From Paramacrobiotus metropolitanus (Eukaryota > Tardigrada > Eutardigrada > Parachela > Macrobiotidae): a stretch of 64,000 bases of DNA. Both the position numbers and the translations under genes were made by a program. The notes under the pieces are model-generated. The model was not told the DNA's origin. It searched no databases and saw only the letters and a list, made by a program, of their open reading frames with translations. Of this stretch, positions 9,788-18,818 are shown in pieces (position 1 is the stretch's first letter; each line of letters opens with the position of its first letter). The stretch spans positions 1,227,524-1,291,523 of the forward strand of contig NW_026570251.1 of NCBI RefSeq assembly GCF_019649055.1, read 5' to 3'.

Positions 9788-11455
9788 TCATTTTTCTCTC
9801 TTTTGTTTCAGGCGGTCCGAACGTCGAACCGTCTCAATTTCGGTAGTTCCGGTTGTCGGAACGTCAGGCGGGAGAGCGGACATTAGATTATTTGTTTCCC
9901 GACAATTTTCGAGATCAACGTTGTCCAAGTCTCTTTTCCCCGTTTTAAGTGGTTCTGCCAGAACCGACTCAACATACGGTGTGTCCAAGCGCTCGCTATA
10001 GTGGCGCAAGCGCTGCACATGGACAACCTGAGTCTTCGGCCGACCCCGAACGGATTCTATTTCGTAATTAACTTCGGACACTTGGGAGGTGATCCTCCAT
10101 GGTCCGTGCCAACGAATTAAAAATTTTGGAGAAAGATTATTATCAGGAGAAACAATTTCTTTTGGCGGTCCTTTTAAAAGGACTAGATCGCCAGGTGCAA
10201 ATGCGTGTTCACGCCGGGTGACATTAAATCGCGGGGCGGTCTTATCCTGAAGGTGGTTTGCCATGAGACCGGCAACCTCGCGTAAATTGCTCAAGTACGT
10301 CTGAATCTGACCTGGGAGTGTTTCATCTGGCTCCGCAAAATCAAAATTCTCTCCCGGATTCAGAACGTTATCAATGGGATGAGTCGGGTTATACCCGTGC
10401 AACAATTCGAATGGAGAAACCTTAACCGTATCATTAACCATCGTGTTTAATGCAAAAGTTATTGGTACCACGAGGTCATCCCAATTTCTATGTGTCGGAG
10501 ACACATAGTGCGCAATCGCTTTAACAAGAACACCATTTATCCGTTCGGTAAGGCCATCGGCCTTAGGATTGTACGCCGTAGTCGTACGATGAGTAATGCG
10601 TGCTAGACGCAGCAAATGTTGCAAGAGACTTCCGGTGAAATGAGTCCCGAGATCCGTAAGGATCGACCTTGGGCACCCATGTCTGGAAATAACTTGCTCG
10701 TACAAAAAATGTGCCGCGTTGGCGGCAGTTGCAGCTTTCACGGGTCGCGCTTCGATCCACTTTGTCAAGTGATCGACGGCAACAATTATGTACCGGTTCC
10801 CTTTACTGCTCGGTGGGAATGGACCAACGTAGTCCATACCCACACATTCGAAAGGTTGACCGATTTTGATACGTTGCAGAAAACCATATGGTGGTTTTAG
10901 CGGTGGTTTCAGCACCTGACAGGAATGGCACGAAGAAATGTATTCCGCAACATCGTGGGCCATGTTCGGCCAGTAATATTTGAGATACAGAGCTTCGAAG
11001 CACCGGGTGATCCCAGGATGACCAAGATCATCGTGATACGCCCTTAAGAGAGTGACCTTTAGTGAACTAGGCACCACAATGAGATATACCGGATCGTTGC
11101 CGCGAAATACGATTTTATACAAAATTTTCTCCTTTACGACGTAGTGCTGAATTCGCGTTCGAAATTTCGCGGTGTCGGTGGCACCGTTCAGGATTCCCAA
11201 AATCTTTTTACAGAATTCGTCAATTCCCTGTAGAGCAGGTAAGTCGACCGTTGAATCTGGTACGACTAGGGCGCAAATCTGCGGTAACGGTGGTGGTAAA
11301 GGTGATCGTGAGAGAAAGTCGGCTACGTTATTGGCACTTCCTTTTCGGTACTGGATCCTTATGTTGTATGGGCGCAAAGCCAGGATCCAACGAGCGAGAC
11401 GACCACTCGGGGTCGGCGTTTTAAACAAAGGAATTAAGGAGTTATGGTCCGTCAC
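9788..11455 (-). CDS. pol: integrase part of Pol
   Basis: 555 uninterrupted codons. The first ~50 residues are the end of RNase H (VADFLSR tail). A zinc-binding HHCC domain follows (H141, H146, C176, C179). The catalytic core has D208 (GMDYVGPF), D268 (LTDLGTHF) and E304 (DGLTERING), with the 35-residue D-to-E spacing typical of retroviral integrases. A GPY/F-type module (IRWHGPW) lies near residue 470. The frame ends in a basic tail. This enzyme joins the reverse-transcribed DNA to host DNA. It is the C-terminal domain of Pol, so the nominal ATG inside the RNase H tail is not a true start. No missing catalytic residue is seen. Confidence 0.93.
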   Translation of the reverse strand: MTDHNSLIPLFKTPTPSGRLARWILALRPYNIRIQYRKGSANNVADFLSRSPLPPPLPQICALVVPDSTVDLPALQGIDEFCKKILGILNGATDTAKFRTRIQHYVVKEKILYKIVFRGNDPVYLIVVPSSLKVTLLRAYHDDLGHPGITRCFEALYLKYYWPNMAHDVAEYISSCHSCQVLKPPLKPPYGFLQRIKIGQPFECVGMDYVGPFPPSSKGNRYIIVAVDHLTKWIEARPVKAATAANAAHFLYEQVISRHGCPRSILTDLGTHFTGSLLQHLLRLARITHRTTTAYNPKADGLTERINGVLVKAIAHYVSPTHRNWDDLVVPITFALNTMVNDTVKVSPFELLHGYNPTHPIDNVLNPGENFDFAEPDETLPGQIQTYLSNLREVAGLMANHLQDKTAPRFNVTRREHAFAPGDLVLLKGPPKEIVSPDNNLSPKFLIRWHGPWRITSQVSEVNYEIESVRGRPKTQVVHVQRLRHYSERLDTPYVESVLAEPLKTGKRDLDNVDLENCRETNNLMSALPPDVPTTGTTEIETVRRSDRLKQKREK

Positions 11456-11800
11456 TACGGTGAACGGTTTCGGACCTCCGAGGTAAAATGGAATTTGTCA
11501 GTAACCGACCAGAAAATAGCGAGGAGCTCCTGCTCGGACGTATGATAGTTCTTCTCTGCATCGGTTAACGAACGACTTGCGTAGGCAACAACTTTGAAAC
11601 CATCAGCTTCGCGCTGTGTCAGAACGGCGCCCAGTCCATCGAGACTGGCATCCGTTTCAGGACGTGCTCCTTTTCATTGTCAAAGTGGGTGAGGATTGGT
11701 TTTGTAATTAATGAGTTTTTATATCGTCAAAAGCGAGCTGCGACGCAGCAGACCAATGAAACGTTGTGTTTTTTTCTTGTTAACTCGAGAAGCGGGGCGG
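11456..11800 (-). pseudogene. pol: RNase H part of Pol, frame-broken
   Basis: Between RT and integrase the minus strand encodes RNase H motifs in shifted frames: [27 protein letters not shown] and SEQELLAI. The TDH triplet begins the integrase-containing frame. The order and motifs are standard for Ty3/gypsy Pol (degradation of the RNA strand of the hybrid). At least two frame changes occur within about 330 bp, so no continuous product can be read. They may be indel errors in the sequence or true mutations. Confidence 0.8.
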
Positions 11801-13417
11801 CAATGCGCGAAAAATTTTGATGAATCGCCGATAATGGCTGGCAGCGCCCAAGAATCCCTTAACGTCCCGGATACATGCAGGTACCGGACGAGCTAGGATA
11901 GCCTGAACGTTTTCCGGATCTGGGGCAATGCCCTGGGAATTTACCATATGACCTAAGAACTTTAGTTCCTTCTTCCCAAAGAAGCATTTGCCTGGTTTGA
12001 TTTTCAGTCCGGCTTCTCGAAGCCGTTGCAAAACGATTTGAAGGTTTACTAAAAGATTTTGCCACGAGTCCGCATAAATTTCAACATCATCAAGATACAG
12101 TATTAAAATCTTTCCTTTGAGATCGCCCAGGACGCGATCCATCATGCGACTGAAAGTCGCAGGAGCCGTACGCAATCCAAAGGGCATTACTTCAAATTGG
12201 AAAACGCCGTCCGGCGTTCGGAAACAAGTAAGACTCTTGGATGAGTCATCCATCCTGATTTGCCAGTAGCCACTAGCCAAATCAAGGCTAGTAAAGTAAC
12301 ACGAATTTTTAAGACTGTCCAAACAGTCGTCGATTCTGGGTAATGGGTAGGGATCAAAAATAGTGTCCTCATTCAAAAGCTTGTATGAAACACAAAATCT
12401 TAAAGACTCATCTCTTTTTCGTGCCAGTACTACATTGGCACATCGTTCTGAAATTTCGCATGGGCTGATCACGCCCTTTCGCAACATATCTTGGATCTGT
12501 CGAGTGATCTCGACTTTTTGCCATTTCGCGAAACGCCGAAGCGGTTCCACGACTGGATTCGCTTCCGGTTTCAGAAAAATTCTGTGTGTCAACACGTTAC
12601 AGGTACCGAGGCCCTGATCGTCGGTCGGAAAGACCTCAGTAAAATCCATGAGCAAACGTACTAGTTCGTTCCGTTGTTCGACCGAAAGGTCACCATAATT
12701 TAATTTTTGAAAATTAATGTCTGAAACTTTTGCCGCAATTGTGGTAGGACCAAAAAGGTCATCAATGTCATCTGTGATTTCCGAATTATTCTTCATAAAA
12801 CGCTTGAGGTTTTCCGGCAGTAACTCTTCCAACGCGACTGCACTATTCTGAATCTCTTGGTCCGGAACCTCGAGGGTTCGCGTTTCTGTAACAGCTCTAT
12901 TGGCATCCCTGATCCCGAAATTCTCTGTAACGGGTTCCTGATGCTTAGGGATTGTTTTCTCTTCGACCTCAAGGTTAATTAGTTCCTGATTCCCTGCTAC
13001 CTCAGTGGCAGGTTCCTGGGTCTCCGGACTCGAAACCTCCGGGACCTCTAACTTGGATTCTGTCTGTATGCCCGTGACCTCGGTGACGGGTTCTTGGGTC
13101 TCCGGGATCGGAATCCCCGGGACCTCGACCGGACCTTTCAAACTTCTTTCGTTCTCGTTGCGCTTTAGCAACCCAAAATTAAAAAACTTTTCACGATCGG
13201 CTAATGCCCTTATCATAATATCTTGTCTCACTTCCTTCCCACCTTGGGAGGAACCTGCTTCCAACAACTGTAACCCCTCGGGGACTGCGGGATCTGTACC
13301 ATCAATTGCCCTCACCGTTTCCGGGGACTGTTCCGCCAGCAGAACAGCGTCGGAAACTAGGTTCTTGGATGCGGCCAAGCCTGGGCTCGCCTTCTTTCTG
13401 AGCTCGCCCGGTAACAC
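11780..13417 (-). CDS. pol: reverse transcriptase part of Pol
   Basis: 545 codons. The C-terminal 300 residues form the RT palm and fingers: LDLASGYWQI, FQFEVMPFGL, the catalytic YLDD, and KFLGHMVNSQGI of the thumb region. The N-terminal ~200 residues are a spacer between protease and RT. It contains an imperfect ~30-residue repeat (PETQEPVTEV, PETQEPATEV, PKHQEPVTEN), unlike usual gypsy elements. The frame ends shortly after LGAASHYRRF, just before RNase H, at a frame break. RT copies the element RNA into DNA in cytoplasmic particles. Catalytic residues are present. Confidence 0.92.
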   Translation of the reverse strand: MLPGELRKKASPGLAASKNLVSDAVLLAEQSPETVRAIDGTDPAVPEGLQLLEAGSSQGGKEVRQDIMIRALADREKFFNFGLLKRNENERSLKGPVEVPGIPIPETQEPVTEVTGIQTESKLEVPEVSSPETQEPATEVAGNQELINLEVEEKTIPKHQEPVTENFGIRDANRAVTETRTLEVPDQEIQNSAVALEELLPENLKRFMKNNSEITDDIDDLFGPTTIAAKVSDINFQKLNYGDLSVEQRNELVRLLMDFTEVFPTDDQGLGTCNVLTHRIFLKPEANPVVEPLRRFAKWQKVEITRQIQDMLRKGVISPCEISERCANVVLARKRDESLRFCVSYKLLNEDTIFDPYPLPRIDDCLDSLKNSCYFTSLDLASGYWQIRMDDSSKSLTCFRTPDGVFQFEVMPFGLRTAPATFSRMMDRVLGDLKGKILILYLDDVEIYADSWQNLLVNLQIVLQRLREAGLKIKPGKCFFGKKELKFLGHMVNSQGIAPDPENVQAILARPVPACIRDVKGFLGAASHYRRFIKIFRALPPRFSS

Positions 13418-13449
13418 GGGTTTCTCAGACGGGTTCTCCAGTATTATGT

Positions 13450-14054
13450 CTACGGCAACTCGTTTGCCTGTCTTCGGGCCATCTCGTGGGTCGGATGGAC
13501 CGTGTAGAAGGTAAATGGGATTATTAAAACCGGTTTCCCATTCCCTTCATCCTGACCATTATCCGGGTTTGCAAGGCCCGGAAAACAGTAATAAAGCAAG
13601 GGCAAGACTACAGAATCATTACGCAGTGTTTTAGAATGAAAATCAATTTGGATCCGTGTTTGATTAAGGTAATCAATTCCGATTAATACCTCAAATGGAG
13701 CTTGGGTTATAACAAATAATTCACATGGCTGTACCTGGCCCAAAACTTCAAGATAGACATCAACCTTTTATTTAATTTACGTTGTGATGTTATTGTGGAA
13801 ACATATGGACCATCGGTATCAATTATTTCCAAACGATTGAGTTTCGCAAAACTTTCTGTAATCAATGAAATCCCTGAGCCGGTATCGAGTATCGCCCGGC
13901 ACGATATATTATTCACACGAGCCCGACAGATAATTGGACCTACTTCACTAATTTTATAAGGATTTATGATGAAATGGTCTGTGCGTGCGTCGGTACCACA
14001 CACAGACCTATTCAGTTTAAAGAAGCGGGTGCGTCCATCGGGAGCTGTTCCCAT
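13450..14054 (-). pseudogene. pol: protease part of Pol, frame-broken
   Basis: The frame 13707-14054 overlaps the end of gag by 43 nt in a different frame and contains the aspartic protease active site LDTGSGISLI. A second frame, 13450-13743, holds the C-terminal protease strand VLIGIDYLN. The two halves of one protease are therefore in different frames, and the RT frame (13417) is shifted again. The gag/protease overlap fits programmed frameshifting; the second and third shifts do not and look like lesions or sequencing indels. Confidence 0.85.
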
Positions 14055-15160
14055 GGATCTGCCGGTAGGTTACTGTGATAGAAAACTCGTGTCGGATTTG
14101 CAGCTGTACCGGCTGCAGGAAAAACTGGAGGAACTGGCGGTCGATTGACCTGCGGACCACTCGTAAGCATGGGGACGGGCTGCGCTGGACCCATAACGGG
14201 ATAATTATTCCCTGGAGGCGGCGGTCCGTAAGAACCGCGAGCTACGGCGTTAGCGTAAGTGCCTCGCCCTCGACCGCGACTGGTCGATCCCCTATAATTT
14301 CGACTTTGTGGATTCTGCCAGCAAACACCCTTGAGGTGGCCAGCCTTCCCACAATAATGACATTTACGAGACTCGCGTTGTCGAGTATCACGACGTTGAC
14401 CACCTGCTTCGAGTTGGCTGAGCCTGGCGCGAATGGCTTCCATCTCAGCTGGATCCGGTACCGCAACGTCGACACGTACGGCTTTAGCTTGGGTATCGGC
14501 TGGGGGCGGAAAGTTTCCATAGGACTGCGTTGTCCGTTTAACTGTTTCAGTTTCAACCCGGGGTGGTCGTCGTGAAGGACCGGCACCGGCTTCAGGAAAA
14601 GCGATACGTTGACGGTATTTGTAAGCGCGAGAAATGTTTTTCAACCTCTCGAGGAAGTCTGTTGTGTCTTCGATCTCATCGTAGACCGACACGATCTCGG
14701 CTTTTAAGCCATCAGGTAAGCCTTGGAATAAATGTAAGATTAAGTCATCCGGTGAGGCGTTTGGATTACGCGTTGTCACGATGCGCGTGATCCGTGTCAC
14801 ATATGCCAAAGGGTCATCAGTTGAAAGCATTTTCAAACTGGTTCCCTCCAGATCAAAATCTATGGGATTTTTCCCGAAGGTCTCTTTGAGAGCCTTCTTC
14901 AAGTCGTCCCAGCTGTTGTCATCGGGACGATTGACGAACCAGTGAAGGGCGTCGCCCCTGAGACAGGCTCTCAGGCAGCTAAGTAACTGTCCTGACTTCC
15001 AGCCATAAAGAGTCCCTTGAGACTCGTATTCGAGAATGAAATTATCTACGTCTTCAAGAAAAGTACCAGTAAACTTGGGCAGATCCCTGATATTGGGAGC
15101 ACGGAGCTGAAAACCTTTTCCTGCAACCGGGTTAGCGTCATCCTCGTCGCCTGGTGCCAT
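14012..15160 (-). CDS. gag: Gag (capsid and CCHC nucleocapsid)
   Basis: The first ATG in frame is at 15160 (MAPGDEDD). The frame stays open upstream to about 15535 without another ATG. The capsid part (retrotransposon gag family) runs from about LPKFTGTFLEDVDNF through DDNSWDDLKKALKETFG. One zinc knuckle, CHYCGKAGHLKGVC (CX2CX4HX4C), follows near the C-terminus, with an Arg/Gly patch (RGSTSRGRGRGTYA) after it. Gag packs the element RNA into particles. The 3' end overlaps the protease frame. A plausible 3' splice site TTTTCAG lies near 15541, followed immediately by an in-frame TAA, so the upstream extension is probably untranslated. Confidence 0.9.
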   Translation of the reverse strand: MAPGDEDDANPVAGKGFQLRAPNIRDLPKFTGTFLEDVDNFILEYESQGTLYGWKSGQLLSCLRACLRGDALHWFVNRPDDNSWDDLKKALKETFGKNPIDFDLEGTSLKMLSTDDPLAYVTRITRIVTTRNPNASPDDLILHLFQGLPDGLKAEIVSVYDEIEDTTDFLERLKNISRAYKYRQRIAFPEAGAGPSRRPPRVETETVKRTTQSYGNFPPPADTQAKAVRVDVAVPDPAEMEAIRARLSQLEAGGQRRDTRQRESRKCHYCGKAGHLKGVCWQNPQSRNYRGSTSRGRGRGTYANAVARGSYGPPPPGNNYPVMGPAQPVPMLTSGPQVNRPPVPPVFPAAGTAANPTRVFYHSNLPADPWEQLPMDAPASLN

Positions 15161-15684
15161 GATATAGTCGGGCTTAGTAATGGCCCGTCGAGGCTTACGA
15201 TTCTGCTTACGTACAAGAGAAAGCCGACCTTTCACTTCTGTCCAGCTCAGGTTCTGGGTCACTGCGGAGCGAAGGAGGTACCCCGTGGGAGACGGCGATA
15301 GTGACTCAATGGTCTGACTAAAGGGCAAGACCGGATTGAAGCTTACTTCATGTGGCTCGTAGAATGCCGTGTTATGTAAGTCTGGCTGATCAATGTTGGG
15401 AGGGTCGGAGTCCGATAATGACTCAACGACGTTCCCAGGAAGGTTTGGTTCAGGCTTCTTACTACGGTGCTCTCGCCAGAATTTATCGACCGTGGAATCG
15501 GAGCTATACTCCGGATCCAGGTTGAATGAATCTGATTACTGAAAAGTTATCACGCGGCAAGGACGAACTATTATGAGAAAAGTAGCAAAACAGGAAGTAG
15601 GATTGGTGCCATGATTGTCCAACAGGAACTTATCGGACAGATCACCGAAAGAAGAAATAACAAAAACAGGGCACAGCTGACTTA

Positions 15685-15927
15685 TCAGCTTTTGTCATCC
15701 GGTTTCGCACAACAACAGCCAACAATCTTGGTAAGAATCTTTACCAGAAAAACATAACGGGATGATTCATCCCGAGGTAACGATTCTCTTATTTTAATAT
15801 AGAACGGGTCACGTTTTGGAAAAATAAAGTTCATCTGATAACATACATGTTGAATGCTATGTGCAGCATAATATTTATGCTGTTTAAATGGATACGTACA
15901 AAAATAAAACGTAGCTCTATAGAGCAT
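15685..15927 (-). CDS. leader small ORF 4 (weak family member)
   Basis: 80 codons. The C-terminal part (ESLPRDESSRYVF followed by a CCC cluster) resembles the end of leader ORF 3 (LVAPRQNLSDLYVF then CPCC). The N-terminal part is not clearly alignable. It may be a decayed fourth copy. Function unknown. Confidence 0.35.
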   Translation of the reverse strand: MLYRATFYFCTYPFKQHKYYAAHSIQHVCYQMNFIFPKRDPFYIKIRESLPRDESSRYVFLVKILTKIVGCCCAKPDDKS

Positions 15928-16040
15928 AACCGGAAAATATGAATATTATTTGCAAGAAGAAGACAAAAATAATAAAATGAAATCCAGAAAACTGTAAATA
16001 AATTTCGAATGATGAAACCACATCAAAAGAAAAGAGAATC

Positions 16041-16343
16041 TTACAATCGATGCGGCTTTTGTCGATGCGCATTAACCAACAACGTGTTACAGCAGGGACA
16101 CACGGTTTCTGTTATATACTGGAAAACATAAAGGTCACTCAGGTTTTGTCGAGGCGCAACTAAATGTGCTCTCCTGGACTCAAGAACAATACAATGGACA
16201 AACAAAACTTTTGCATCATTGCTGAAAATGGTAGTACAAAAATCTGCGAATTCATCAACATCATCACTTTCTTTTGTCTGCCAAACGCTGTGAATTATTC
16301 GGCCCGTATGATCACGTGAAACAGTTTTATATGTGAATTGCAT
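16041..16343 (-). CDS. leader small ORF 3
   Basis: About 100 codons from the ATG at 16343 (MQFTYKTVSRDHTG); the frame is open further upstream to 16406. The pattern M-aromatic-x-V-x-R, then DEFADFC..IFSND.KVLFV, then a C-terminal CPCC is shared with the neighbouring small ORFs. No known domain recognised. It lies in the leader of the provirus, antisense to nothing known. Confidence 0.5.
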   Translation of the reverse strand: MQFTYKTVSRDHTGRIIHSVWQTKESDDVDEFADFCTTIFSNDAKVLFVHCIVLESRRAHLVAPRQNLSDLYVFQYITETVCPCCNTLLVNAHRQKPHRL

Positions 16344-16412
16344 TTCACAACAGATTATTGAAAAGAAAGAGATAGAGGAATATGTCGATTTATTCCAATG
16401 CAACAATGAAAT

Positions 16413-16683
16413 TCATACATAAGAATGTTTACAACAAGGGCACGTTGCCTCAGCAATATATTTTGTATATACGGATCCGTACTTTTCTCACGTACATTAA
16501 TACCGCTTCCGATGGGGTTGAATGTCACGTAATCAATTAATAATGCCTCAGGATTATTTTCAAAAAAGGTATCACAAAAGGAATCGAAAGCTTCTTCGTC
16601 AGCGTGATTTGCATTCCGAAAAAACGCCAGTAGATTACGCCATCAGATGTACGGCGACAAAGAACTTTATAGTCGAATAACAT
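16413..16683 (-). pseudogene. leader small ORF 2, frameshifted
   Basis: Begins at an ATG at 16683 (MLFDYKVLCRR). Family motifs (FDSFC..FFENNPEALLIDYV, and a terminal CPCC) are present, but in three successive frames, so at least two indels interrupt it. It lies between small ORFs 1 and 3, which it resembles, and is best read as a damaged member of the same tandem family. Confidence 0.5.
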
Positions 16684-16814
16684 TTCTTAAAATATCTGGA
16701 AAGAAAGTAAAGAAATGCCCGACAATGATTTTCATGAAAAGAGAATGTACGCAATAAAGACGATTAGAAAATGCAAATATTGAAATATTAAAATACGGAG
16801 ATTAGTGATTTATT

Positions 16815-17096
16815 CTATTCAGGAATTTGCAGCACATTGCGCATACCACCAAGCGATACCAAACGATCAACAATATCCTGAACAAGAGAATCCGTAATAG
16901 GCATTTTAAATAAAATCCCTGTATCTTCAGTATCCAGGTTTTTCCACTCGACATACAATACAGTCGAATTTTGAATAAACAGATTATTGCAAAATGCCGC
17001 TAGTTCATTATTATTTTGGAACGAATAAGTCTGCGACAATTGATGTATATACACCTGATTATTAATTCGCTGCACAAGAGATAATTCATATACCAT
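16815..17096 (-). CDS. leader small ORF 1
   Basis: 93 codons, intact, with an ATG at 17096. Shares with ORFs 2 and 3 the order M-x-aromatic...V.R, then ELAAFCNNLFIQNSTVLYVEW, then a Gly-Ile/Leu stretch; it lacks the terminal CPCC. It is the first open frame after the 5' LTR and so is well placed to be translated from the genomic RNA. No known domain recognised. Acidic and small; regulatory or accessory function is only a guess. Confidence 0.5.
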   Translation of the reverse strand: MVYELSLVQRINNQVYIHQLSQTYSFQNNNELAAFCNNLFIQNSTVLYVEWKNLDTEDTGILFKMPITDSLVQDIVDRLVSLGGMRNVLQIPE

Positions 17097-17498
17097 ATTT
17101 AAATTTTATCACGAACGATGCATAATTAATAAGCGGGATAAATTATAACAAACATTCCGACAATAGTCAAAAGTACACAACAGTATTACAGCATATACAT
17201 TACGGCAGAATATCTGACATCACTTGATGCATTGACTCTAACGTTCCAATCGGAACGTATAAGAGTATGGTATATTCAAATATACCACTGGCAAATTAGC
17301 GTTGGTGAAAATTAATTTATTTTAAAAATTAATAACTGGTGCAACTTACAATACGGTGTTGCGCTTGATCCATCGTAGAACTGTGAACGCGGGAAAACGG
17401 CTTCCGTAGACGAAACGTAAGGCGGCCGGGTGGTCAGTTAACGGAATAACGATGCCGTAAATACCGATCGCACGCGACTGTAGTAACCGACAGGTGGC

Positions 17499-17516
17499 TT
17501 CTCAGTCGTCGGACCA
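17499..17516 (-). promoter_or_regulatory. candidate primer-binding site
   Basis: Reading inward from the 5' LTR on the minus strand, AAT is followed by TGGTCCGACGACTGAGAA. TGG is the complement of the tRNA CCA end, so this is the expected primer-binding site. I could not assign the tRNA. Confidence 0.6.
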
Positions 17517-17519
17517 ATT

Positions 17520-17891
17520 TGTTACATAATTTATGGCAGAGCGAAATAAACGGAAAAGGTCACGGCGGTGTAAGACCGGCCGGTTTCGTAGTCTAATATG
17601 TGGTGTTTACGGAAATATGCATAAACGGCAACGAACGAGACGGCAATTGCGAGTCAGGAATTGTTATTGAAGGAAATTAGGCTGCACGGCTGTGACTGTC
17701 CCAGAAAAGCGCAAAAACATCGGTATAAAAGAGCACCAAGTGGAACGGTATATCAGATAACGGCATGTACGGGCATATCGCCCTTAACAATCAGAAAGCG
17801 TATTTCATGAGAATCGGCACATACTAAGTGATTCAGGCATTGGGCAAGGGAAAAGTAGCGAGCCGAGCATCAGGACAAAGTACATGTAACA
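17520..17891 (-). repeat. 5' LTR of the 14-kb provirus
   Basis: 372 bp, identical by eye to 3861-4232 (see that entry). TATAAAAG on the plus strand is antisense to the coding genes. Flanked outside by CATT, matching 3857-3860. Confidence 0.93.
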
Positions 17892-18818
17892 CATTTGTAC
17901 AATAACATTTGTACATTTATTTACAGTATGCATTTGTACAATATTATTATTCTTCGGATAGTGTAATAATCTGAGTCCATCTAGCACTGGTGTTAAACAC
18001 TGTTATAAGGGATTAAAAGAAGCAATGTGTAAATCTGTGAGAGAGATAAATTGTACATAATTACATTAAACTTAGGTACTGCAACTAGAACAACAGTATG
18101 AGTGCGTATGCCGAGAAGGCGGTCGTTAAAGGCTCTACACTAGTATCTGTACTTGCATCCTTCACGAGTAACCACAAAGTTTTTTCTATAGAAAGAATAA
18201 TACGTAAATAAGCTTTGAATTATCAAAAGGTACAGCAAATAAAACAAAACGCATTGCGTTCTGGCGGTTGCTGTCAAACGCGGCATACTTCGTACCTAGT
18301 AACCATGAAACCTTTTGTAACTTTGCCATGTAACCTGCACACATGTAACCTTTTGTGACTTTGTCAACGGAAAAGTGGCATACTTCTACTGATCTGCCGA
18401 TATGTTGGTGGTGCCATTGGCGCTTCTGGTTATCAATAACGAGAAAATCAAGGAAGTGAGCGAATATTGACAGTAGATCCAGTTTCTCAGTTTACACTGC
18501 TGAAGCATCCATCCTCGCCAGTGCATCTGGAAACATTTTCTCTTTGCTCCTCAAAACAGCTGATTCGTCTACTCTTTCCACTATCCTAGTACAAATATAA
18601 TAATCAATTTACTTGCGCGGATATTGCACACAAGCAGTACATCGACCACACCTCAATCTCTCGTTTGCCAGCCGGTATTCTACCCGTCTGGGCATTCGTA
18701 GCGGAATCGGCTAAGTACCTGGACTAAAATTACTCAGTGTACGACTAAACCGTACTCGCAGATGCTGCGACTGTAATGCATATTGCGCAGATTTAGCGTT
18801 GTCCTGTAAAGCCAGAGC
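17892..18818. other. spacer, no gene seen
   Basis: Holds the target-site sequence of the provirus. TTTATTTACAGTATGCATTTGTAC near 17914-17938 repeats the sequence to the left of the element at 3843-3860, so a local tandem repeat existed before insertion. Nothing else recognised; it could contain the receptor promoter. Confidence 0.5.

Larger units (their letters stand above)
15541..17498 (-). other. provirus leader with tandem small ORFs
   Basis: Nearly 2 kb separate the 5' LTR from gag. At least four related minus-strand ORFs fill it (listed separately). The rest is A/T-rich with no other recognised feature. An AAAGGTCA octamer lies at 16130-16137. Gypsy elements normally have a short untranslated leader, so protein-like content here is unusual. 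Confidence 0.6.
3861..17891 (-). mobile_element. Ty3/gypsy-type provirus with env-like gene
   Basis: Two 372-bp direct repeats (3861-4232 and 17520-17891), each with TGTTAC...GTAACA ends, bound a 14,031-bp minus-strand element. They are flanked by CATT (3857-3860 and 17892-17895), a 4-bp target duplication typical of Ty3/gypsy integrases. Order in the sense direction is LTR, leader with small ORFs, gag, protease, RT, RNase H, integrase, an unidentified ORF region, env-like gene, long 3' part, LTR. This order (integrase last in pol) is that of Ty3/gypsy elements. The element is long for the group, which is usually 5-9 kb. The LTRs look identical base for base, implying recent insertion, yet protease, RNase H and env are each split by frame breaks. 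Confidence 0.93.

Noticed and set aside
9781-9812. Plus-strand splice acceptor TTTTGTTTCAG near the integrase stop
   Set aside because: No plus-strand exon follows; it lies antisense to integrase and is likely chance.
13450-13743. Independent small gene upstream of RT
   Set aside because: It contains the C-terminal protease strand VLIGIDYLN and is the second half of the frame-broken protease.
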